NCBI GenBank assembly: GCA_035574195.1
Contig: DATLZE010000044.1
Span: forward strand, 1-24,016
Source of the DNA: SG8-41 sp035574195
GTDB lineage: Bacteria; Pseudomonadota; Gammaproteobacteria; Burkholderiales; SG8-41
DNA: 24,016 nt
Direction: 5' to 3'
Positions 1 through 7,536 of the stretch are shown here, in pieces. A program made the translations under genes and the position numbers. The notes beneath the pieces are model-generated. The model did not search any database. It was not told the DNA's origin and saw only the letters and a program-made list of their open reading frames with translations. The stretch's first letter is position 1. Each line of letters starts with the position of its first letter.

Positions 1-1612
1 CCTTAGCCGGAACAGTGTGTCCCGTATGCTCTGCGAGAGCGCGCTGCACTTTTAACGAAGTCGACCAGGAAAGATGAGCGAGCCTATCGACGTCGCCGTC
101 CCGACCGACCTCCAGTTGGGCCTTCTTATCGCCGCAGATCCGGAAGATTCGACCCGAGTCGAGGTAGCCAACGCGCGTTGACGAGTTGCCGGCCGTTACC
201 AGCATCTTGCGCGCGCGTGTGGCGCCCACGTAGTAGACTCGGCCTTCTTCAAAGATCGCTGCGCTGTCGGTGCCGTCCCGTGTCTCGTCTCCCCTCTCCT
301 GGTGTGGTGGCATCACGAGCACAACCGTGTCCGCCTCGCGTCCTTTGGATGCGTGGATGGTACTGAGAATCGGCCCTGTGGCTCCGAGCTCGGGGTAGCA
401 GAGCTCGATGGGTGGGCGGGCGCGAGCGACGATGTTCCGCAGATGCACGAGATTGATCGTGCGCGCTCGGGAGCCGGCGGCGAGACGATGAAGCAGCGCC
501 CAGCAGTCATCGCGCTGCTCGCCTATAAATGGAGCGGGACACAGAGAGCCGCGAGATTCCCACAGCTTGTCGAAGTCCTCCCTATCGAGGATCGCCTGCA
601 CCGTCTCGCCGAGCAACCAGCCGAGCCAGGGTCGAATGACGACAGGTAAATCGGACATACGGAGGCGATGCTCGACGCCGGCCTGCGAACAGTACGAGGA
701 TGCGAACAGGACGTCTGCTCGCCGTCGAAACAGGACGAGCATCGATCGGTCTTGGGCGCGGTTCAGGAAGTCGGCTAGATTCTCAAATGACGTCACGCCG
801 AGATTGTTCCCGCAAGTCTCTCGAATCGTCCGCTGCACCCGGGCGACGTGGCCGCAGGCGCTCTCAGCGATCTCGATCTCCTTGCGGGTGCGAAGGAAGA
901 GATCGACGAGCGCGCCATTTTTGACTCGGTGAATATTCTTTAACGACCGCTGCAATAGCGGCCGCGGGCACTCGGCAGGTAGCCGTTCGAGGAGCGACTG
1001 CTCGTACTTCTTATCGTCCGAGCCATCCGTCGTGAAGCCGTAGATTGCCTGTGCCGGGTCGGCGAGTATCGTGACCCCGCAGATCGGAGAGAGGCTCTTC
1101 AACATCTCGATCACGAAATCGGCACGCAGACCTATGACGTCCTGCGCCTCGTCGATGATGAGGTGCTCGAGACGGGCCATGAAGTCGATCAAATCCGGGT
1201 TCTGGCTCTTGAACAGCTCAACCGCGCGCTCGATGCTGAGGTCGTAAGAGCCCTCGCCAGGCCACTTTGGGAGCGGCTCGTCATCGAAGCCCGCGCGGAG
1301 GCTCCAAGCGTGAGAATCGATCGTGGAGATGCGAACGCTCCGCGCCGCTGCGCCAGCGATCGCATACGAGACGATACGATCGCGAAGCTCGGCGACGGCC
1401 GTGCGAGTGAAGCTCACAAGAAGGATTCTCGACGGCGGAACCCCCTCGTCGACCAGGTAGGCGACGCGCTGGCAGGCAACGGCGGACTTGCCTGCACCGG
1501 GGCCCGCGATCACTAGTTGCCATCCTGTAGGAGCCTCGAGGATAACCTCTAGCTGCTCAAGATCCCAATCCGGAACGCTCGCGCCGCTAGAACTCACAGC
1601 GCTGACCTTCAT
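1..1612 (-). CDS. UvrD/Rep-type superfamily 1 helicase, 3' end beyond the window
   Basis: The minus strand reads openly from an ATG at 1612 to the left edge (537 codons, no stop), so the C-terminus is missing. Superfamily 1A helicase motifs appear in order: Walker A GPGAGKS at residues 37-43, motif Ia SFTRTAVAELRDRI near 67-80, Walker B IIDEAQD at 152-158, motif III LADPAQAIYGF near 183-193, motif V HASKGREADTV near 418-430, and motif VI VYYVGATRARK near 457-468. Such proteins are ATP-driven 3'-5' DNA translocases or helicases. There is no obvious Shine-Dalgarno before the ATG. The gene lies 76 bp behind the methyltransferase on the same strand, so co-transcription is likely. Its place behind a methylase suggests restriction or phage defence rather than housekeeping repair; that is inference. 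A nuclease domain or partner could lie beyond the edge. Confidence 0.9.
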   Translation of the reverse strand, partial: MKVSAVSSSGASVPDWDLEQLEVILEAPTGWQLVIAGPGAGKSAVACQRVAYLVDEGVPPSRILLVSFTRTAVAELRDRIVSYAIAGAAARSVRISTIDSHAWSLRAGFDDEPLPKWPGEGSYDLSIERAVELFKSQNPDLIDFMARLEHLIIDEAQDVIGLRADFVIEMLKSLSPICGVTILADPAQAIYGFTTDGSDDKKYEQSLLERLPAECPRPLLQRSLKNIHRVKNGALVDLFLRTRKEIEIAESACGHVARVQRTIRETCGNNLGVTSFENLADFLNRAQDRSMLVLFRRRADVLFASSYCSQAGVEHRLRMSDLPVVIRPWLGWLLGETVQAILDREDFDKLWESRGSLCPAPFIGEQRDDCWALLHRLAAGSRARTINLVHLRNIVARARPPIELCYPELGATGPILSTIHASKGREADTVVLVMPPHQERGDETRDGTDSAAIFEEGRVYYVGATRARKMLVTAGNSSTRVGYLDSGRIFRICGDKKAQLEVGRDGDVDRLAHLSWSTSLKVQRALAEHTGHTVPAK

Positions 1613-1688
1613 CGCACGCGATGACGGAGTCGAAGAGCGAACAACGAGCACAGCGCGGCGGCTAAAAAGCCCGGAGACGACATCGCGA

Positions 1689-2936
1689 TTACCGGGCCTC
1701 GCCGAGTTCTTGCTCGCGCCGCCGGGCCCCCGGCCCGAGGCCCGTTCCTGGGTGCTCGGGGTGGCGACCCCGCAGGTGAAGGTACTCCTTCGGAACGCGG
1801 GCAGGACGGATCGGTGGCGGGCAATCGGTTCGCGCCGGGGGGACGAGCCGCAGGGTACGGCGAACTCTCTCGCCGAACAGCTGGCGACGGATCTCGAGCC
1901 CCAGCAGCTCACCGATGGCGCTTGGCACCGCGTTGCCAACCTGGCGGTGCGCCGACAACCGCGTCCCGACGATCTCGTAGCCCTCCGGGAACGTCTGGAG
2001 CCTACAGAGTTCCTCGATGGAAAGCAGACGGCTGCGCCAATGGAACGGGCCCGTGGCCGGACCCGGCTCGGCTTGGATCGTCCACGAAGGCTTGTTCTTC
2101 GCGAGCTTCAGCAAGAACGACCAGTACCGGGTCCTCCACCCGAAGAGCGGTTCGCCGCCCTTCTGCTTGTTGCGTGGCGTATGCCACAGGTAGTTCTGGC
2201 CCTCGGGGATGCTCGGCAGCAAAGCCGCCCAGCGGCCCGTCGGATTGAGCTCGGACGGCCACGTATCCACATCCAAGTGACCAATCGCGTCCCAGGCTGT
2301 CCGATAGCGGTCAAGCCCATCAGCCTCGCCATGCGTTGCGGGCGGGAGTTCAAAGCTACGCCCGTCGACGGTGGCAACGAGGAAGAGGCGCTCGCGCATC
2401 TGCGGAACGCCATACGCCGCCGTGTTCAGGTGGATCTCCTGAAGCGCGTAGCGTGTACCGTGCCGCCGGTTGATCGCTGCCAGCTCGCGTCGCAGCAGCT
2501 TGATTCCCTCGTCCTTGTTCTTGTACGCGAGGCCCTTGACGTTCTCGAGGAGCAGGACTTCGGGAAGCGCGGCCTCGACGACACGGAGATACGCGCGAAG
2601 CGTCCGCGCGCGCGGGTCCTGCAGGCGGCTTCCGTTGCCGTTGGACCAGTAGGCAGACTTCGAGAAGGGCTGGCAGGGTGGGCCACCCGCGAGGAGTCGG
2701 AGCTCTCGTCGCTTTATCCCCGCTTGCCGCAAGATCTTGTCGGGCTCCAAGGCATGTATGTCGCCCGGGTCGGCCAGCCGCCACCCAGGCCTGTTCTTCT
2801 TCAGGGTAGCTCTCGAATCCTCATCGATCTCCACGCAGAGGACCGGCTCGAACCCCGCCGCCTCGAGCCCTAGGTCCAAGCCGCCCGCACCCGTGAAGAG
2901 CGATAGGACCGTCCTGTCACGCGAGGACGTGCTCAC
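1689..2936 (-). CDS. DNA (cytosine-5) methyltransferase, Dcm family
   Basis: This 415-residue protein is predicted to transfer a methyl group from S-adenosylmethionine to cytosine C5. The family motifs are all present: motif I LSLFTGAGGLDLGL (residues 11-24), motif IV GGPPCQPFS with the catalytic cysteine at C88, motif VI ENV at 131-133, motif VIII QMRER at 179-183, and motif X RQVGNAVPSA at 331-340. The target-recognition region would lie around 190-300. The last roughly 65 residues, rich in Arg and Pro, follow motif X and may be a loosely conserved tail. The start is GTG at 2936, overlapping the upstream HTH gene's stop by 4 bases (GTGA), which indicates translational coupling. Length is normal for the family and no key residue is missing. 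The recognition site cannot be read from sequence. A matching restriction enzyme is not seen in the window. Confidence 0.95.
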   Translation of the reverse strand: MSTSSRDRTVLSLFTGAGGLDLGLEAAGFEPVLCVEIDEDSRATLKKNRPGWRLADPGDIHALEPDKILRQAGIKRRELRLLAGGPPCQPFSKSAYWSNGNGSRLQDPRARTLRAYLRVVEAALPEVLLLENVKGLAYKNKDEGIKLLRRELAAINRRHGTRYALQEIHLNTAAYGVPQMRERLFLVATVDGRSFELPPATHGEADGLDRYRTAWDAIGHLDVDTWPSELNPTGRWAALLPSIPEGQNYLWHTPRNKQKGGEPLFGWRTRYWSFLLKLAKNKPSWTIQAEPGPATGPFHWRSRLLSIEELCRLQTFPEGYEIVGTRLSAHRQVGNAVPSAIGELLGLEIRRQLFGERVRRTLRLVPPARTDCPPPIRPARVPKEYLHLRGRHPEHPGTGLGPGARRREQELGEAR

Positions 2937-3184
2937 GCGAGCCCTCCCTCCGTTGGTAGGCTACCACCACGAAGCTGGTCGCCGACTTCTCCGCGCTTGA
3001 CCCACCCATCTACCTCCGAGAGCTTGAACTTCCAGAGCTTGCCGACGCAATGGGCCGGCAGACCGCGGTTTTCGATCCAGCGGTAGATGGTGTCCTTCAC
3101 GACTCTGAGATGGCGAGAGATCTCATCGACCGAAACCCACGCTTCAGACATCGCGTGCGGACCAGAACATGCGGGCGGGAGCAT
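2933..3184 (-). CDS. Excisionase-like helix-turn-helix DNA-binding protein
   Basis: This is an 83-residue protein whose core, from SEAWVSVDEISRHLRV through DTIYRWIENRGLPAHCVGKLWKFKLSEVDGWV, matches the small winged-helix (MerR/excisionase, 'HTH_17') fold: a helix-turn-helix around residues 15-37 and a wing carrying the G-K-x-W-K-F-K pattern. The first ATG (3184) is preferred because a strong Shine-Dalgarno, GGGAGGAG, lies five bases upstream; an internal ATG at 3151, where family similarity begins, has none. The gene overlaps the methyltransferase start by 4 bases and is the first gene of the operon. Proteins of this kind often sit at the head of restriction-modification or mobile-element operons, so it may be a controller of the methylase and helicase. 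That role is inference. Confidence 0.85.
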   Translation of the reverse strand: MLPPACSGPHAMSEAWVSVDEISRHLRVVKDTIYRWIENRGLPAHCVGKLWKFKLSEVDGWVKRGEVGDQLRGGSLPTEGGLA

Positions 3185-3189
3185 ACTAA

Positions 3190-3197
3190 CTCCTCCC
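3190..3197 (-). promoter_or_regulatory. Strong ribosome binding site of the HTH gene
   Basis: On the minus strand GGGAGGAG precedes the ATG at 3184 by five bases. It decides the start in favour of 3184 over the internal ATG at 3151, where similarity to excisionases begins. Confidence 0.7.
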
Positions 3198-3340
3198 GGT
3201 GGATACGAGCAAGGATTTGGGTCGATCGGTAAGTCGCGAGCCCAGCGCGTTGCCTTGCCCTGCTATCGTGCCGGACAAGGCTGCGGAGCACCCATTCGGC
3301 CATGGGCTGGACGCGGTCCACCGCCTTGAGGTCGAAGACA

Positions 3341-3488
3341 GCAAAGGGGTCAGAGCTTTACCTTATACTCTGCTCAGCGGGCGTTTGCGGTAGGACGGCT
3401 CGCTTTTGGCTGTCCTCGAGGTCCGTGTCGGGCCCGGCTTGTCGCGAGTCAGCCCGGAGCGCCCGAGCGGCCACTATATACTGACCCC
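3341..3488 (+). repeat. MITE-like repeat, copy A
   Basis: This roughly 148-bp element starts with GCAAAGGGGTCAGAGCTT and ends with CTGACCCC, so its ends form a GGGGTCAG/CTGACCCC inverted repeat. The interior (TTATACTCTGCTCAGCGGG..., then GTCGGGCCCGGCTTGTCGCG...) recurs with a few substitutions in the same orientation near 8386-8525. It has no coding capacity. Such elements are typical non-autonomous transposon or REP-like sequences. The two copies bracket the 3.5-8.3 kb gene block. Confidence 0.75.
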
Positions 3489-3514
3489 GTGCCCCGGCTG
3501 ACCCCGTGCCCCGG
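3481..3514 (+). repeat. 17-bp tandem repeat, two perfect copies
   Basis: CTGACCCCGTGCCCCGG occurs twice head to tail (3481-3497 and 3498-3514). The first copy includes the right terminal inverted repeat of the MITE-like element, so the end of the element appears to have been duplicated. Confidence 0.8.
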
Positions 3515-3567
3515 CGCATGTTCCGGGGCTTGAGCGAGGCGAGGGTGACAATCGCTCGATAAAAGTC

Positions 3568-3595
3568 TTGAAAAACATAACGACAATGGTATAAT
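3568..3595 (+). promoter_or_regulatory. Near-consensus sigma-70 promoter of the small RNA
   Basis: A TTGAAA -35 box (3568-3573) and a perfect TATAAT -10 box (3590-3595) are separated by 16 bases in an AT-rich patch inside GC-rich DNA. The start site would be near 3602. The first convincing start codon downstream lies about 320 bases away, behind an intrinsic terminator, so the promoter most likely serves the short transcript ending at 3732. Confidence 0.8.
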
Positions 3596-3601
3596 TTTCC
3601 C

Positions 3602-3732
3602 CGCATCAAGAGAGGAGCTTTCGCTCCCGCCAACCAGCCCCGACCGGGCAACGGTGGCAAGACGATGTGGCCCTGGAGGGCAACAGTGCGGTCGATATCA
3701 AAACCCTCCGGAGCGCGCTCGGAGGGTTTTTT
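3602..3732 (+). ncRNA. Putative structured small RNA of about 130 nt
   Basis: The segment lies between a near-consensus promoter and an intrinsic terminator, and no reading frame inside it has a ribosome site. Three local stem-loops can be drawn by eye: GGAGC-TTTC-GCTCC near 3616-3629, a GCCAaCC...GGTGGC stem near 3629-3658, and GCCCT-GG-AGGGC near 3670-3681, followed by the terminator hairpin. It sits at the head of the PcfJ-containing gene block. The RNA family is not recognised. A trans-acting regulatory RNA, a cis-acting leader with conditional termination, or an RNA component of the following genes are all possible. Existence of the transcript is inferred from the signals only. Confidence 0.6.
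3701..3732 (+). terminator. Intrinsic terminator
   Basis: AAACCCTCCG pairs with CGGAGGGTTT around a nine-base loop and is followed directly by a T-run (TTTTTT from 3727). It is a textbook Rho-independent terminator for plus-strand transcription and defines the 3' end of the small RNA. Confidence 0.9.
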
Positions 3733-3919
3733 GCTTTGTGGGTTGCTTTATGACTTTGTGAGATTCTGAACGATGATGGCTCGGGCCCTGAGCCATCACC
3801 GGAAGTAGAAGGGCGTCGCCGATTTAATCGTCAACTTGCGGGCGACTCATCAAGTGCAGCTAAAGCGGCGGCCCTCTGTGCTTCTGGGCCGCCTGGTGCG
3901 GTCCAGCATGGAGGGCATC

Positions 3920-4276
3920 ATGAAGGCTCGTGCAATTCCGTTTCATTTCCGCGGGCGTGCGGCACCCCGCATCAAGCAGATCATAGCCTGGCTCAACCGG
4001 GCGCTTTCCCCTCGCGCGAACGGCGCCGGCACCGTTGCCATCAACGCAAGCGGCGAGGTCTTCGAAGGCAAAGTCCTCTGGGGTGCCGGTGAAGACGGCA
4101 GATGGCGCGCGCAGGGGTTCGTCTGGGTGGAGGCGTCGCCCAGCACCCTGACGCTGATTGAGGAGGCCGTGCGGTTGAGCCTGCTCGAAAGGCGCGCGAG
4201 AAGACCGTCGCGGCGGCGGCCATGCGCCGCCGGTGGCGGCGACGAACAAAAGGTCAGAGGGGCCGTCGCGGTATGA
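3920..4276 (+). CDS. Uncharacterised protein, first gene of the PcfJ block
   Basis: The encoded protein has 118 residues from the ATG at 3920, chosen because GGAGGG lies four bases upstream; in-frame ATGs at 3908 and 3836 lack such a site. The N-terminus is MKARAIPFHFRGRAAPRIKQ. It has no signal peptide or membrane segment. A helical stretch (IKQIIAWLNRAL) is followed by what looks like a small beta-rich part (GTVAINASGEVFEGKVLWG...WRAQGFVWVE) and a basic, low-complexity tail. I do not recognise a family. The stop overlaps the next gene's start by 4 bases (ATGA), so the two genes are translationally coupled. It may read from the promoter at 3568 only if the intervening terminator is bypassed. 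Confidence 0.65.
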   Translation: MKARAIPFHFRGRAAPRIKQIIAWLNRALSPRANGAGTVAINASGEVFEGKVLWGAGEDGRWRAQGFVWVEASPSTLTLIEEAVRLSLLERRARRPSRRRPCAAGGGDEQKVRGAVAV

Positions 4277-4512
4277 AAGCACAAATCGCGAATTGCAGGT
4301 TACGACTGAAGTGCCTCGAGACATGGGATCGCCTCCAGAGCTTCGGAGCGCCGAATGCGCGCTTCTGCACGGCTTGCGAGCGGCTGGTATTTCTCTGCCG
4401 AACGTATGAGGAATATCGGGGCGCCGTTTCGATGGGTAGATGCGTGGCGATCCCGATTGATGACGGCAAGCGCGACGGGTTTATGCTCGGCATTCCCGAC
4501 GATGCTCTGTGA
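4273..4512 (+). CDS. Small Cys-rich, probably zinc-binding protein
   Basis: This is a 79-residue protein starting at the ATG overlapping the preceding stop. It has six cysteines (C8, C14, C32, C35, C42, C57) with a FCTAC knuckle at 31-35, a CLETWDRL motif near 14-21, and a V-F-L-C-x-T-Y-E-E-Y stretch followed by GRCVAIP. The pattern of a W..L segment followed by FCxxC and a later C resembles small uncharacterised zinc-ribbon-like proteins of proteobacteria; the resemblance is from memory and no function is known to me. No membrane segment is seen. It is the second gene of the block and is followed 15 bp later by the PcfJ-like gene. Confidence 0.7.
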   Translation: MKAQIANCRLRLKCLETWDRLQSFGAPNARFCTACERLVFLCRTYEEYRGAVSMGRCVAIPIDDGKRDGFMLGIPDDAL

Positions 4513-4527
4513 ATCGCTGATGTAAGT

Positions 4528-6177
4528 ATGGAGCTTGTATTCGATATGGATGGGTCCCCTGTGGTTGCGACACCTGAGGCGGAACAGGTCACGCGCCGGA
4601 CCGGTACGGCTTATCTAACTCACCCCGACCATCGCCCGCGGCTGCGCGGTGTGGGCGCCTTTCATTGTGGCGCGCTGCAGACGAAGCTCGCGCTGCTCTA
4701 TGCCGAGATCTGGCGCGATCTCGTCGCCCGTCTGAAGGACCCGATCAGGGTCAAGGTAACGGGCGATACCAGAACCGTGACTTTCCTGGACACGGTCCGC
4801 TACCGGTTCGACACGGCGACCGGAGCGGTGAGCGCCGGCGTGTTCCAGAAGCGCGACGACCGCAACCACCCCATTTTTGGCGAGCCGACCGGCGGTCTCG
4901 AGATTGCAGCGCCGCCCGGCAACATGAATTACTGGGTCAGTTGGTACCTCCGGCACTGGCACGCATCCTTCAGTGCCCTGGGGCTCGTGCCGATGGATGC
5001 CGAACGGGCGAGCAGATGCTTCGAGCGCAGCTTGAAGCGCGATTTGCGCCGTGCCGTTGATTTTCGGCGCCTGCGCCATGATCTGAGGGAAGCCTTTGCT
5101 CTCGACCCGGAGGTTCTTTCGCTGGCGCTTCGTGCGCGCTACCGGTGCCGCGGACAAGTCTGCTCCCAGCACGGATACGAACGGGTGTTCAGGAACCGTG
5201 AACTGTACCGACAGGTTGCCCGTGATGCGCCGCATCTGCTGTGGCTCCTGGATGTGGCGCTTTCCTGTGGGGTTCGGCTCGGGGCGGGAGAGGCTGTAGC
5301 CAGCCTGAAGAAAGCGTTTCGCAGGTCCTGGCTGCCCGAACGCTGCTGGCGGCTTGTCGCCAACGCCCGCCGGCGTGATTTCGATCCGCTGCTCGAACGC
5401 GAGGCCCTGAGCCCCTGGCACGCGATGCTGGCCTGGCTCGCCCTTCACGCCCGGCTCGACCTGAATGAGCCCATGCCCGGGCCATTCCAGATCGCGCTCC
5501 TGCGGGAGTTCGTGCGACCGATCGATGACTCTCTGGAGCTGATAGCCGTCGAGCAGATTTCGCTGCCGATTCCCCTGCTTCGGCTGGCGGCATCGGAAGC
5601 GATGAAGCGAAGCCGCGAGGGATCGCTCCGGCGCTTCCTGGACGAGGAGTTCAAGCTGGTCGCGCGGTGGGAAGAGCTCGCCGCCCCCAGGTTCGATGAC
5701 AAGACATGCCGAGCGGGGTGGCCGGTGCTTCTGAAGCGTGCCCGGGCATGGCGTGAAGCGGAAGAAAAGCGCCAAGAGGCGCGCCGTTCGCGCTGGGACT
5801 CGGTCTTGAAGGAGCGCCGCTACGAGGCGTACATCGTGGTCCCTCTCACCGACTCGTTCATGCTGTGGCTCGAAGGAATCCAGATGCGCCACTGCGTGGG
5901 CACCTACGTTGCTTCCTGTCTTTCGGGAGACAGCCGGGTGTTCTCGGTGCGGGACGCCAATACCGGTAAGCGGCTGGCAACGCTCGTTATCGAACGGCGG
6001 GAAAGCGGCTGGCAGCTTTCAGGAATGAAGGGGTTTGCCAATGCCCCGGTGGCGCAGCATCTCTTGGAAATCGGGAAGCGGGTCGCAGACGATTACACGG
6101 GCCAATGGACGCAAGCATCCATGGCGCAGCTCGATGGCCGCCAGGCCGCCGATGGTTCGCATCCGACGCATTACTGA
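4528..6177 (+). CDS. PcfJ-like protein
   Basis: This 549-residue protein has no signal peptide or membrane segment. Its C-terminal part (about residues 430-525) carries the PcfJ-type signature: YEAYIVVPLTDSFMLWLEG, then MRHCVGTYVASC with H455 and C456, then G-D-S-R-V-F-S-V-R, T-L-V-I-E-R and WQLSGMKGFANAPV. PcfJ is named from the conjugative plasmid pCF10; homologues are scattered on plasmids and chromosomal islands and their biochemical role is not established. The N-terminal 420 residues are mostly helical, Arg-rich, and not assigned to a family. The start at 4528 is the first ATG after the preceding gene and has only a weak ribosome site; the ATG at 4546 is an alternative. The HD-type gene follows 11 bp downstream on the same strand. 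Confidence 0.8.
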   Translation: MELVFDMDGSPVVATPEAEQVTRRTGTAYLTHPDHRPRLRGVGAFHCGALQTKLALLYAEIWRDLVARLKDPIRVKVTGDTRTVTFLDTVRYRFDTATGAVSAGVFQKRDDRNHPIFGEPTGGLEIAAPPGNMNYWVSWYLRHWHASFSALGLVPMDAERASRCFERSLKRDLRRAVDFRRLRHDLREAFALDPEVLSLALRARYRCRGQVCSQHGYERVFRNRELYRQVARDAPHLLWLLDVALSCGVRLGAGEAVASLKKAFRRSWLPERCWRLVANARRRDFDPLLEREALSPWHAMLAWLALHARLDLNEPMPGPFQIALLREFVRPIDDSLELIAVEQISLPIPLLRLAASEAMKRSREGSLRRFLDEEFKLVARWEELAAPRFDDKTCRAGWPVLLKRARAWREAEEKRQEARRSRWDSVLKERRYEAYIVVPLTDSFMLWLEGIQMRHCVGTYVASCLSGDSRVFSVRDANTGKRLATLVIERRESGWQLSGMKGFANAPVAQHLLEIGKRVADDYTGQWTQASMAQLDGRQAADGSHPTHY

Positions 6178-6188
6178 CGGGAGACATC

Positions 6189-6603
6189 ATGTCAACACTG
6201 GAACGTGCGATCGAAATCGCCGTGGCCGCGCATAAAGGACAACGGGACAAAGGCGGTGCGCCCTATGTGCTGCACCCGCTGCGGATGATGTTCAAGCTCG
6301 AACATAACGAGGAGCGGATGGCTGCCTTGCTGCACGATGTGGTCGAAGATTGCGGATGGACATTCGAGCGGCTTGCTGCAGAAGGGTTTTCCGAAACTGT
6401 GATGGAGGCCTTCGCCGCCTCACCAGGCGGGATGGCGAATCGTACGAGGAGTTCCTCGAACGCGCGCGTGCGAATCCGATCGCTCGGCGCGTGAAAATCG
6501 CCGATATGGAAGACAGTATGGATATTCGACGACTTCCCGACATTACGGGCTCTGACGCGACGCGTCTGAGGAAATACCGCCGATCACGGGAAGCGCTAAG
6601 GCG
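6189..6603 (+). pseudogene. RelA/SpoT-type HD protein, broken by a frameshift
   Basis: The ATG at 6189, five bases after a GGGAG site, opens a small (p)ppGpp-hydrolase-like HD domain: H15, PYVLHPLRM with H29, ALLHDVVED with H49-D50 and E53-D54. These match the metal-binding pattern of the SpoT/MESH1 hydrolase domain. At about 6409 the frame is lost: GAGGCCTTCGCC stands where GAGGCCCTTCGCC would continue as EALRR. In the next frame the family pattern goes on (LRRLTRRDGESYEEFLERA, then RRVKIADMEDSMDIRRL and RLRKYRRSREAL). The restored protein would be about 137 residues up to 6603, but the second frame stays open to 6925, so the natural stop may also be lost. One missing C could be a real mutation or a sequencing error. 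If intact, it would be expected to hydrolyse (p)ppGpp or a similar nucleotide. Confidence 0.75.
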
Positions 6604-7039
6604 TGATGGATGGCAAGACGGCAGTCTCGGCCTCGTGCTCGATACGCTCTGGGGCGCGTCATGGAAGAGCTCCTTGACTCGAGCGCGCGATCCCTTGCGA
6701 CTGGCCTCGTATACCGAGGCCGAAACACCTGCGGGGCCATTGCGATCTTCGATACGGCTGGCTCGTCCAGATCGTCCGGTGTGGAGGCTCGGCCACGCGA
6801 TCGTCGGGTGGCGTCCGGTGAGCTCGTCGGAAAAAGGCAGGAGCGGACCGAAGGACGAAGCAGAGAAGAGAGAGTGGCCAGGTTACCGGCGAACATCGCC
6901 GGTGCCCTCCGTCCTATGCGTATAGGAGGCAGCCCTTGAAGCAGTGACGCCGGTGCGACCAGGCGGCCGTGATTTGGCCCCGCCTGCCGCGACGCCGAAC
7001 AGCGATGCTGAACGGGGTTTCATGAATGCGTGAGGAGCC
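6604..7039. other. Stretch with no recognisable gene
   Basis: Open frames exist (for example 6610-6939 plus) but none has a ribosome site or a familiar motif, and they look like extensions of the broken HD gene. A perfect seven-base hairpin, CCGGCGA-ACA-TCGCCGG, lies at 6886-6902 without a T-run. The next gene's ribosome site, GAGGAG, is at 7032-7037. Confidence 0.5.
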
Positions 7040-7522
7040 ATGAAAAATACACGTTTCGACTTCGAGTTTCGCCCGAAATCCTACTTCGGACCGATGTCCC
7101 TCGAGCACAAGATACGCACGTCCATCAAGGGGGAGGCCCGCCGGCGATATGCCGCCTTTCTGTTAGAGCGGGAAGGCGAGGCCGCAGTGGATGGCGACGT
7201 GCTGCGCGAAAGCCTCGCTGATGACGAGCGTGAAGCGCAAGGCCGTATTCATCCAGCCCTGATGGGCGGGGAATATTTGCCGGATTTCGAGCCCGGGGAG
7301 GTCGAGATCGTAAGGATAGTGCTTGCCTCAACGACATGCGACGTGATCAGCGTGCGGGCGCGGCGTGTGGGCAACCGCATCGGCTACCGCGTATGCGATG
7401 AATATGGAGAGAAGTACACCTGCATACCCAAGACGAGCGCGAAGCCCTTGACGCTGCGTCAGTTGATCGGCCTTCTGGACAACGCGAACTTCGAGGGTGG
7501 CCTTCCGGGGGCGTCGTCATAG
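7040..7522 (+). CDS. Uncharacterised protein with a conserved-looking GPMSLEHKIRTSIKGEARRRY motif
   Basis: This 160-residue protein starts at an ATG behind GAGGAG. It has no signal peptide or membrane segment. Conserved-looking stretches are YFGPMSLEHKIRTSIKGEAR near residues 15-34, GRIHPALMGGEYLPDFEPGE near 69-88, VEIVRIVLASTTCDVISVRA, and YRVCDEYGE. I recall similar unnamed proteins in proteobacterial accessory regions but know no function. The charge pattern and the RIHPALMGGEYLPD block suggest a folded cytoplasmic protein. It is followed 14 bp later by another unknown gene on the same strand, so they are likely co-transcribed. Confidence 0.75.
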   Translation: MKNTRFDFEFRPKSYFGPMSLEHKIRTSIKGEARRRYAAFLLEREGEAAVDGDVLRESLADDEREAQGRIHPALMGGEYLPDFEPGEVEIVRIVLASTTCDVISVRARRVGNRIGYRVCDEYGEKYTCIPKTSAKPLTLRQLIGLLDNANFEGGLPGASS

Positions 7523-7536
7523 GGTGCTTGCGTGGG

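Noticed and set aside
1488..2873. Long plus-strand open frame opposite the methyltransferase
   Set aside because: It is a shadow of the minus-strand gene, which has all methyltransferase motifs; the plus frame has no family pattern.
1..3184. DISARM-type defence system
   Set aside because: A methylase and a helicase are present, but the helicase is UvrD-like, and no DrmB (DUF1998) or DrmC (phospholipase D) gene is visible.
3097..3321. Minus-strand open frame upstream of and overlapping the HTH gene
   Set aside because: It overlaps the HTH gene in another frame and carries no recognisable motif; the strong ribosome site belongs to the HTH start at 3184.
3341..3514. CRISPR array
   Set aside because: The repeats are a transposon-like element and a two-copy tandem repeat with no regular spacers, and no cas genes are in the window.
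3665..3769. Possible short leader peptide (MWPWRATV...) inside the small RNA
   Set aside because: The ATG has no ribosome site and the frame runs straight through the terminator hairpin, so a leader peptide is not supported.
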